This document shows positions 36,301-48,300 of a DNA stretch of 64,000 bases, piece after piece. A model generated the notes under the pieces. The model saw only the letters and a program-made list of their open reading frames with translations, did no database searches and had not been told where the DNA came from. The translations under genes were made by a program, and so were the position numbers. This stretch comes from Antedon mediterranea (Eukaryota > Echinodermata > Crinoidea > Comatulida > Antedonidae): assembly GCF_964355755.1 (NCBI RefSeq), contig NC_092675.1, positions 8,278,312-8,342,311 on the forward strand, read 5' to 3'. The number at the start of each line of letters is the position of its first letter. Position 1 is the stretch's first letter.

Positions 36301-39300
36301 ATAAGGGATGATTTCTGCGCTTTTGTTAAATCAATGTCACTCAATTTCAGTACCTTTCGGTATTTCCCAGTGTTTGTATCAATAATTACCCTCTGCCCAT
36401 CATCTATGATGAGATAGTGCAATGACTGGAATATCAATGTCTCCAGAATGGGAACGAATTATTGCTACGCCTTGATTGTTATTTGTTAAAGCATGCTTTG
36501 CATGCAGGATGACTTTCGTGTAGGCTTCTTCTTCCGGCTACTATTAAGCTCCGGAACCAATACAACATCTCAGTTAGTAACGTAGATGCATTCTTTGTAC
36601 GATGAAAAGTAGGTAACATCAATCCTCATATCTGTTAGAATGCTTTCTTTCTTTGACACTAGTACACAGCGAATAAGCTCAATCAATCTGGTCTTGTTCT
36701 CGCCGTTGGCAAGGAAATTGTTGAAATCACGGCCAACTTTGATATTGTTGAGCTTACAATTACTTTTGGTGCAATACCGCGTATGTTTCTCTCAACAGAC
36801 TTAATGCTTTTTGGCAGGTATGCATCGGTAACAATATCAACACGCTTGTATCCTTTAGGGATGCTGTTGAAAACCTTTGCTACAAGATCCTCGTACGTAT
36901 CAGGGTAAGATGTAAATGTTCTGATTAATGCCATCAAGTCAACAACATAGGCAATGACAGTAGCCTTTGCTGGCAGTGCCCGACCAGGATCTATAACATC
37001 TGTTGAACTTTCGATGAGAATTTCCATTAGGACACTTTTCTGAGTTGTTCGTCTTGTCCCATCTGCATTAGCAAGGCTTAGCGGGACAGGGGTAAGTGGA
37101 TACTCAAAGGCTTTCTTAAAGTCAATTATTCTACCATGCTTTGTTGAGGTGGCAAGAAGCTTTCCTAAAACATCCCGATTAGCTTATATTACTTTTACTT
37201 TCCCATTTGCCTTGATTTCTAGTTTCTTCCCACTATTCGAAAATAAAGTGAGATGATGTTATGGATCCTGGTCGAGCACTGCGAGAATCAGACGCGGTAT
37301 TGCACCAAAAGTAATTGTAAGCTCAAAAATATCAAAGTTGCCCCGTGATTTCAACAATTTCCTTGCCAACGGCGAGAACAAGACCAGATTGATTGAGCTT
37401 ATTCGCTGTGTACTAGTGTCAAAGAAAGAAAGCATTCTAACAGATATGAGGAGTGATGTTATTTACTTTTCATCGTACAAAGAATGCATCTACGTTACTA
37501 AACTGAGATGTTGTATTGGTTCCGGAGCTTAATAGTAGCCAAGAAGAAGCCGACACGAAACCCATCCTGCATGTAAAGCATGCTTTAACAAATAACAATC
37601 AAGGCGTAGCAATAATTCGTTCCCATTCTGGAGACATTGGCATTCCAGTCATTTCACTATCTCATTTCATAGATGATGGGCAGAGGGTAATTATTGATAC
37701 AAACACTGGGAAATACCGAAATGTACTGAAATTGAGTGACATTGATTTAACAAAAGCGCAGAAATCATCCCTTATTGGATTCCATGCTTTCACAGGTAAC
37801 GAGTATAACTCCGCTTTCGTTCGGAAAGGAAAACGTACCTGCTGGAAGCTTCTGGAATCAAAAGCAACATTTGTTGACACATTCTGCAACCTTGGAGTGT
37901 CAGATGTTCCATCAAAAGAGTTGTATGAGGAACTTGAAGAGTATGTTTCACCATTGTATGGAGTGAAGGGGAAAAGTGTAAATCAAGCAAGATATGATAT
38001 CTTCAACAGAAAGTTTTCCAGACACAACAAGATTACAGATATATCATTACTGCCACTATGTCAGCAGACCCTTGAGTTTAATATACTTAGAGCAAACTTC
38101 ATTACTAAAGAATGGCAATCAGCAGACGTCAATGATTTTGTCAACAACAGTACACACAATGGATGGAACGAACAAATGGAGCCTAAATGGATTGAGACAG
38201 TGATGCCCACTGATGTCCAGGAACTGTTTACACATAATGAATATGAAGACTTTTCAGATTGCAGTGATGTGAGCGATCTTGAAGATTAATACACGACATA
38301 CAGACTGAAACACTAAAGGGAAGCATGTATGTAGTAAAAGAATTAAATTCTTGGCCTTGTTATGGCTTATTTATCTCATATATTCGGATTGCACATGAAA
38401 AACTGGTCCAGAAAATAATATGAGAATGTCAACCTCCAATTGGCACAAAATGAATTAATTGACAGGATTAACGTGATCAGATAGGAGAAATGTCTTGCAT
38501 TTTGGGTCAAAGGTCAGTAACGTTATTTCCGGTCATTTTTACAGATAATGTTCTATTAGTTTGAATATAAACATCTATATTCTGGAGAGTTTGACACCAA
38601 TTACAACTTTCTGTGTCAAGTAGTTACGGAGATATGATATCTGTTAGATATTGGGTCAAAGGTCAATAGAGGTATTTCCAGCCATTTTCTGACAAAATGT
38701 TCTATTACATCAAATAGGAACATGTACATTCCAAACAATTTGACACCAAAATCAACTCTCTATGACCAGTGGTTGCCAAGATATCATAGTCTACTGTAAC
38801 TGGCAGCCATTTTGAAAAAAAGCGCCCTCACGCAAAAGTTCTCAGGTTACAGCCCGTTTACCCAATATATTTGGATTCCCCAGAAAAAACTGGTCTAGAA
38901 AAGTTATATGAGAATTTCTACCTCTCCGGGTGGCACCTACCTCATTCATAGCCTAGTCTAGTGGTAGTGATGATTAACCATAATATTAATAATTTTCGTT
39001 TTCATATGGAAATTAAATTAATTAACTTAATTTTTTAATTTTCGAAATTAATTTTTTTTCTTAAAATAAATTTTTTACTGGGTGGATGATGACCTATCAT
39101 AATTAACCATAATCTATATATAAATTTACGTAAGGGCAAAATTCGGTAAATCGCGCCTTACTTTTAGAATTTTTACTCGATGGTATATAGGGTTGGTTCG
39201 TACTTTCGGTACTGATTTTAACCACCTGATGTAACCCTGTTTACTAATTAAATCAAGTTAGATAATTAGTTATTGACGATTAAAACGAATTTAGGTTCAA

Positions 39301-42300
39301 CGATTTGCCCCAAATGGGGGTGTTTTCCGATCGTGGTATACACTGTCTAATGGATGTCCATCTTGAAAAACACCCGCCACAAAAATGCGAGGAGGCTTCG
39401 CATTTTCCTTTCTCCTCCTACGATAATTGTTTTTAATAGCTGAAAACCGGTTGAACAGCTCGAGTACAGCATCATAATGTTGAAGACAGGCCGCTTTTCT
39501 TTAAAAAATACTATTTTGATAGATTTAATATACGTTTATACAAATGTATTGATTTGCGATGAATGGAACATTCCAATCTCTGTTCCACAAGTGTCTATTC
39601 CCTCAGGCGTCGTAAAGGCAAGTACTGTATACTCATAACAGAAATTCAATCCATTTTTTTTTCAATCTGTGCTGCAGAGGTATATTATGTACAAATCTTT
39701 ATTATTGAATTTAAACCACCCACATCATCACCCTTCCCTTACTGGCATGAGTAGCGTTGTAAAGCCAGTAGAGGATAGGCCTACGGTGCATCAAATCCCC
39801 TTAACGCAGAACAACTTTGGTGGGTAGGGTAGGAACCAACTATGAATTGGCTCTAAGAAACAATTGAAAACCATTAGGCCTACTAATAAAGTTGAGTTAG
39901 ATAATTTAATTTTTATTGACGATTAAATCGATTTTATGATTTTCCCCGAATAGAGGTGGTTTTCACAAATTGTTTTATATTACATAAACATACACGTCGT
40001 AGTGATGTATCGTTACATGTACTGTACTATTTCAATCGACTAGGACGGTGATAGTTTCAACAAAGTATTACATAGCAATGTTTTACTGTGTTTAGTGATA
40101 TATTATTTGTAAAACATGAAAACAATTAATATTTCGTTACTAAATAGATAAAGAATATATTTAATATATTTAAAAATTGTTCCTCTTTGCACCCATCCTC
40201 TTCCCCATCCCTCACCCCTAATGTTACATACAAAACACAAATTAAGTTTGTTTAAATTTGACTTAAACAATTGGTCTCATTTTGTGACAAGTTTCTCTTT
40301 CGGAAGTAATTCTCAGGGTGCTAATTTTAGTTGAGTACATAAATCAGTGTCTATTTATTCGTTCCTGTAAACGACATGTATTATTTTACGTACATTTGAA
40401 ATCGCCAGTTTTTTAACGCTGAAATTATTATGTATTCGAGAACCATCTGTGGGCACGACCTAGATGGTACGCGAGCGAAGCGAGCGTACCATCTAGTATT
40501 AATAATTTTCGTTTTCATATGGAAATTAATAAATTTAATTAATTTTTTAATTTTTGAAAATTAATTTTTGTCTTAATATAAACTAGACATGAAACTCGTC
40601 ACTTTGACGAGTTAGTTATCCGCACCACGACAAACGCCACGTGCACGTCATACGTTGGAATATTGCACACAGATAAAGATTATGGCATTATGACAAGAAC
40701 TGAAGAATATGATATGCTGTTAGTGCTGAATTCTGTCAATTTTGTGTCATATAGTATATACATGCAAACACTACAGTATAATCTGTATACATATTACATA
40801 CAGTGTAGAATAGGTGAAATTACGGGAACCGCCATTTATTCCAATTTTTAACATGGCGACGGTATCAAAATGAAACACTTAGATAGCAATTTCAGAAGGA
40901 AATTATCTTAGGAACAACATATTAACGTGTAGAAGAAATTTAAATACGCAAAATATGAAAATACAACTTTTTTTATTCAACTGGCCATATGATGACGTCA
41001 CAACATCCGATTGGCAAAATGTTTACATGAATTCGTATCTACAATCCAATAGCTTCCAGAAAACGTTTTAATCGTGATTATCACATTTTATTCTTACGAG
41101 CTATTACAGAATAAAATTTACTGTAAAGATGAAATTAATGACCCACGTAATTGAAATTTTTAGGCATGATGACGTCATAAAAATTAAAATATTTTTATCT
41201 CATGCTAAAGAAAGTTGATTGACCTACACAATATATAAACATAGGAGAAAAAGGAATATAGATAAGCGTGATGCGCTCCATTGAATGTGATGAGCAATAA
41301 CGAAAGAGACAAAAATCCTATATTTTACATTCGTGTGGCCATACGGTGACGTCACAATGTTTTTTTAGCCTTATCGATGCATGATCCGTTATCTACAACT
41401 CATCAACTTCTAGATTTTGTAATAAAAATAAACGGTTCACGGTTTACTTTAGAAACTATGACTGTTTAAAAAAAGACAACATTTTGACGATTTTTTAAGC
41501 TTTTTCATAAAAAACGCGCATGAAATGTTTAATTCAACGTGTTCGTATGGCGTTATTTAAGTTGGAAAAGGTCTAAATTGTTTTCAAAATTACTAGGAAA
41601 GGCTTGAAAAATATAATTCAAAAGAAAAAAATATGTTTTTAACGCTACGTGCGCACCGCGTGCGTAAAAAATTGCGCGCCCGTGGAAATTTTTGACATGC
41701 TCAAAATGACAAGAAACGCATAAAAAGTTGATTAGAAATTAATTTTGCGCATTTTGAAATTTTAAATGCGCGTGCGCGCGTAACTTCTTGTGAAACATGC
41801 CATTTTTAATCCGTAGAAAGTTTGCCCCTGATATGACTTAAATTTTGTCAAAGTGTCAATACTAAATGACTTTTGGTTTTTAATCTATGATCAATCATTG
41901 AAATTCATAAAATTGCGCGTAAGTCACGTTGCGCAACTACGACGTCATTCAAAAATAGGAGGTGCACAACTTCACGTAAATGCCCATATGTTGTCAAAGT
42001 TATGAAATGTTATGTTTACACATTTTAGAGAAACGCGATCCACAAAAAGGAAGGATGGAAAGAAGAACTAGACATGAAACTCGTCACATTGACGAGTTAG
42101 TTATCCGCACCACGACAAACGCCACGTGCACGTCATACGTTGGAATATTGCACACAGATAAAGATTATGGCATTATGACAAGAACTGAAGAATATGATAT
42201 GCTGTTAGTGCTGAATTCTGTCAATTTTGTGTCATATAGTATATACATGCAAACAGTATAATCTGTATACATATTACATACAGTGTAGAATAGGTGAAAT

Positions 42301-45300
42301 TACGGGACCCGCCATTTATTCCAATTTTTAACATGGCGACGGTATCAAAATGAAACACTTGGATAGCAATTTCAGAAGGAAATTATCTCAGGAACAACAT
42401 ATTAACGTGTAGAAGAAATTTGAATACGTAAAATATAGATGCGCACCCTTTTAAATGTGATGAACTATTACGCAAAATATGAAAATACGTCTTTTTTTAT
42501 TCAACTGGCCATATGATGATGTCACAACATCCGATTGGCAAAATGTTTACATGAATTCGTATCTACAATCCAATAGCTTCCAGAAAACGTTTTAATCGTG
42601 ATTATCACATTTTATTCTGATGAGCTATAACAGATTAAAATTTACTGTAAAGATAAATATAAGTGACCCACGTTATTTACATTTTTAGACATGATGACGT
42701 CATAAAAATTAAAAAAATTTTTACTCATGGGTAAGATAGTTGATTGACCTAGAAAATTTCAAAATCTGGGTTAAAATGGAATACGGATAAGTGGAGAGGC
42801 GCTCTATTAAATGAGATGCGCTATGACGAAAGATACAAAAATCCTATATTTTATATTCGCGTGGCCATACGATGACGTCACAATGTCCCGTTTGCCATAT
42901 CAATGCATGATTCCTTATCTACAACTTATCATCTTCCTGGATATGTAATTTAAACAAAGTTCACCTCGTAGTTTAGAATCTATGATTGTTTAAAAAAAGG
43001 TATAATTTTGACAAATTTTTGAACTTTTTCCTCAAAAACGCACATAAATTATTCAATTCGACGTGCCCGTATGACGTAATTTGAAGTCGAAATTGTTTCA
43101 AATTTGGTAAAATTACTATAAAAGGCTTGAAAACATAAATCACGAGAGAAAAATTGTTTTCAACGCTACGTTCGCACCGCGCGCGTAAAAAAAAGCGCGC
43201 GCGTGGGAATTTTTTACATGCTTAAAATGACATGAAACGCGTAGAAAGTTGATTATAAATTGATTTTTCGCAATTTGAAATTTTAAACGCGCGTGCGCGC
43301 CTAACTTCGTGTGGAACATGCCATTTTTTCTCCATAGTCAGTTAGCGCAAGATATAACTTAAACTTTTTTTCAGTTTCAATTTAAATTGTTATATGGTTT
43401 TCGATCTATGTTAAATACGCGAAATTCGGAAAAACGCGCGTAAGTCATGTTGCGCAACTCTGACGTCATTCAAAAATAGGAGGTGCACAATTTCACGTAA
43501 ATGCCCACATGTTGACAAAGTTATGAAATGTTATGTTTACACGTTTTTGAGTTATGCGAGACACAAAAATGACAGAAAGAAAGAAGAATACAGAAAAAAA
43601 AAAAAAAAAAGATGATGAAACAGGACAGTTACAAGGAGTTATCCGCTCAATGCGGATAACTAACTAGACATGAAACTCGTCACATTGACGAGTTAGTTAT
43701 CCGCACCACGACACACGCCACGTGCACGTCATACGTTGGAATATTGCACACAGATAAAGATTATGGCATTATGACAAGAACTGAAGAATATGATATGCTG
43801 TTAGTGCTGAATTCTGTCAATTTTGTGTCATATAGTATATACATGCAAACAGTATAATCTGTATACATATTACATACAGTGTAGAATAGGTGAAATTACG
43901 GGACCCGCCATTTATTCCAATTTTTAACATGGCGACGGTATCAAAATGAAACACTTGGATAGCAATTTCAGAAGGAAATTATCTCAGGAACAACATATTA
44001 ACGTGTAGAAGAAATTTGAATACGTAAAATATAGATGCGTACCCTTTTAAATGTGATGAACTATTACGCAAAATATGAAAATACGTCTTTTTTTATTCAA
44101 CTGGCCATATGATGACGTCACAACATCCGATTGGCAAAATGTTTACATGAATTCGTATCTACAATCCAATAGCTTCCAGAAAACGTTTTAATCGTGATTA
44201 TCACATTTTATTCTGATGAGCTATAACAGATTAAAATTTACTGTAAAGATAAATATAAGTGACCCACGTTATTTACATTTTTAGACATGATGACGTCATA
44301 AAAATTTAAAAAAAATTTACTCATGCGTAAAATAGTTGATTGACCTAGAAAATGTCAAAATCTGGGTTAAAATGGAATACGTATAAGTGGAGAGGCGCTC
44401 TATTAAATGAGATGCGCTATGACGAAAGATACAAAAATCCTATATTTTACATTCGTGTGGCCATACGATGACGTCATAACTTCCGAGAGGTAAAAATTCT
44501 GCATGAATTTATATCTACAATTTATCTTCTTGCATAATAAGTTAAAACAAATTGGGGTCACCTTTGATCCTGACGAGCTATAATAGATTCAAAATAGGCA
44601 TAATTTTGACAATATTTTGTCACTTTTGCAACTAAAACGCATGCAAATGGTCTAAATCAACGTGTACGTATGACGTCATTTTAACTTGAAATGATGTCAA
44701 TCTTGTTTAAAATGACTACGAAAGGCTGGACACTCAAAATTCCAGAAAAAAAACATGGTTTTCATACTCCGTGCGCCCCTTACGCGTAAATTTTTTCGCG
44801 CGCGTGGGAATTTTTGACATGCTTAAAATGTCATGATCAGCGTAGAAAGTTGATTAGAAATTAATTTTGCGCATTTTAAAATTTTAAATGCGCGTGCGCG
44901 CGTAACTTCTTGTAAAACATGCCATTTTTAATCCATAGAAAATTTGCACTTGATATGACTTAAATTTTCACAAAGTGTCAAAACAAAATTACGTTTGGTT
45001 TTTAATCTATGGTCAATCATAAAAAATCATAAAATCGCGCGTAAGTCACGTTGCGCAACTCTGACGTCATTCAAAAATAGGAGGTGCACAACTTCACGTA
45101 TATGCCCATATGTTGACAAAGTTATGAAATGTTATGTTTACAAGTTTTTGAGATACGTGAGACACAAAAATGGGGGAGAAAGAAATAAGAAAAAAAAAAA
45201 GTAACAGGACGATTACAAGGAGTTATCCGCTACTAAGCGGATAACTAATAATACAGAAAAAAACTGTTGATCTCATACAATAACAAGGAGTTATCCGCTT

Positions 45301-48300
45301 GGTATACCAAGCGGATAACTAATTAGTTACTGGGTGGAAGAAATTTAGGCTTGTTTCAATACATACATTTTGGCCCATTGTCTATCTACTAATAGAAACT
45401 ATAGGCATGACTTTTATTGCTGACTTTCTGTCTATTTCTGATATTTTAAGGTGTGTATTGCTGAGTACACTAATGTTTAATCTTTTTTTTAACAGAGCCC
45501 CTTGATGGCCCAGAAGACATAGAAGGAATGATCACCATTAATGCAACTAATGAATTTCCTGGATCAATCACCATCAATTTTGGCTCAGTTTCCTGCCTAA
45601 AACGGAGAGGAGAAATTACAAACTATATTGTTCAAGTTGTTGATGAAGATGGAAATATAATTGGCCCAGAGAAAACATCCGCTCAACATGCAACAATTAC
45701 AGGAATTCACCCCTGTGAAACTGTGACGCCACACGTAGCTGCATGCACATTAGTTGGCTGTGGAGAATTTGCTACTGGGCCTGATATTACTATGAATACT
45801 GCAGGTAAGTATGCCACCTGTGCATTAAAAACAACCATATTACCTGTACATTTACATTTATCTTAAATTATAAAACTTTTTGTCTGTTAAAGTGAAAACT
45901 GTTTATTTCCTTCCTACATTGGAGGCTTTTAATTTACTGTACAATGTTGACATATATGTATGTGTATAAACGAAGCCACAGTGCTGACAAAACCAGTATA
46001 GGCTTTTGCTTAGTCAGGACAGGCTTCATGGGCAAATGTTTTACTTACAATGTCACTTTTCTTTTTTGTATTAATGTATCATTGAACGTACGTCTTTTTT
46101 TATTTTTTTATTTTTTACTGTAGCTCCTGGCAACGTCTCTGTTAAAGTTCAACATCATCAAAAAGTTAAAAAAATGAATGTGACTTGGTCAGTGCCTGAG
46201 GTAGTCTACTGCCCAATAGTTCTGTACCAGATAATGTATAGGAGAATATTACTTGATGGATGTCAAAAAGAATCACATGCATATACCATTAAAAGTGTTA
46301 ATGGTTCTACGACCAAGTATATACTAAAAGATCTACCTCCATTTTCTACTTACGAAGTGGTTGTATCAGCTGGAGTAAATAAAAGTGATAATGACGGTAT
46401 TATTTATGGATTTGGTAGAGCTGGTTTTAACACTACAAAACAACAAGGTAAGCGTAGGAGACATAATGATAACTGGGCTGGAACGTCCCATTGAAAGTTC
46501 GCTGTTGGAGTACCCGGGTCTAGAATATTATTTTATTGTTTGCATCCTAGAGTAAATTGAATATTAAATAATGATAATTCAATATTTTAACATTAAATTA
46601 TTTGATCATCAAGAATAAATAGATTTGAACTCGTCACAATGACGAGTTAGGCTATCACGCAACACATCGTAAAATACAGATGCTATTTATTAGGCTTAGC
46701 CTACAGTAAACTGCACCACAACAATTGTACAAACAGCATAGCAATGATCAAATTCAACAAGCGTCAACAGTTGACTGTATTGGCATTGTAAACGGTTTAG
46801 TTGACGATTAGTTTTTATTTTACACCACCCACGTTTATTTAATTATTTGAATATGGTGACATTTTCAAATTAAAAATAAAGTTCATGTGTCTGAAGGAGA
46901 ATGTTTTTAGTAATTGAAAATTGATATGCGCTCTATTGAATGTGACAAACTGTGCCGAAAGAGATAAAAATTCACACAATTTGAATATACAGTATAATGT
47001 ATACAAAAAAAATATTAAGCAATTTATCGTTAAAGATGTATTGTCCCCCTGAAAAATAATTGTTAACATTTTTTTTTTAATATGCCATTTTAATGTCGCC
47101 TAATAGTTATCCACTTTGACCAAAAATTGGATCTTAAAAAAAATTATTTACCTGAAAAAACTGTAATTTAAAGCAAAAAATTGTCAAATTGGCTGCCAGC
47201 CAAAAGATTTTTGATTGAATTTAACCATTTATTATGTTATTTTATAATTGAAAATATTATTTTGTTAGGTGATCATTTAGAATAAAATGATCACCTATTG
47301 TTATTGTATGAAATCTTTATTATTATTATTTTTTTTTAGTTATCCGCTTAGTAGCGGATAACTCCTTGTAATCGTCCTGTTTCATCATATTTTTTTTTCT
47401 TTTCTGTATTATTAGTTATCCGCTTAGTAGCGGATAACTCCTTGTAATCGTCCTGTTTCATCAAATTTTTTTTTTTTTTCTGTATTATACTTCTTTCTTT
47501 CTGTCATTTTTGTGCGTCGCGTTTCTCTAAAACGTGTAAACAGAACATATCGTAACTTTGTCAACACATCGACATTTACGTGAACTTGTGCACCTCCTAT
47601 TTTTGAATGACGTCAGAGTTGCGCAACGTGACGTACGCGCGATTTTATGAATTTCAATGATTGATCATAGACTAAAAACCAAACATAATTTTGTTTTGAC
47701 ACTTTGTGAAAATTTAAGTCATATCAAGCGCAAACTTTCTATGGATTAAAAATAGCATGTTTCACAAAAAGTTACGCGCGTACGTGCGTTTAAAATTTTA
47801 GGATGCGAAAAATCAACTTCTAATCAACTTTCTATGCGTTTCATGTCATTTTGAGCATGTCAAAAATTCCCACGCGCGCGAAAATTTTTACGCACGCGGT
47901 GCACACGTAGCGTTAAAAACATATTTTTTTCGCGTGATTTATGTTTTTTCAGCCTTTTCTAGTAATGTTACCAACTTTTAAACAATTTCGACTTAAAATT
48001 ACGTCATACGAGCACGTCGAATTACATAATTTGCACGCGTTTTTGGTGAAAAAGTTCAAAAATTTGTCAAAATTATGCCTATTTTTAAACAGTCATAGAT
48101 TCTAAACTACATGGAGAACTTTTTTTTAATTACATATTCTGGAAGTTGATGAGTTGTAGATATCGGATCATGCATTAATATGGGTAACCGGACATTGTGA
48201 CGTCATCGTATGGCCACGCGAATATAAAATATAGGATTTTTGTCTCTTTCGTCATAGCTCATCACATTTAATAGAGCGCATCTCCACTTATTCGTTGTCT

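Larger units (their letters stand above)
35115..38960. mobile_element. Fold-back element FB3 with inverted nuclease-like genes
   Basis: Arms 35,115-36,780 and 37,294-38,960 (about 1,666 bp each) are inverted copies with few differences around a 513-bp loop. The outer 670 bp of each arm has TGACCTTTGACCC units (35,408, 35,560; 38,507, 38,652); the inner part is coding. Flanks ATGGTAGTG (35,106-35,114) and GTGGTAGTG (38,961-38,969) form a 9-bp target duplication with one mismatch, which suggests a Mutator-like mechanism. Confidence 0.8.
35013..45495 (+). other. Intron 12 (10.5 kb)
   Basis: The largest intron in the window, filled by FB3, Helitron copy B, a local tandem duplication and three tandem Helitron2-like units. 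No host exon is seen within it. Confidence 0.75.

Noticed and set aside
35787-38289. Two separate functional genes facing away from each other
   Set aside because: They are mirror copies of one sequence in the arms of FB3, both with frame breaks and each missing motifs.
40583-45322. Satellite DNA interpretation of the 1.5-kb tandem units
   Set aside because: Unit boundaries fall exactly at CTAG and hairpin ends, and single or diverged copies with the same ends lie elsewhere in the window.
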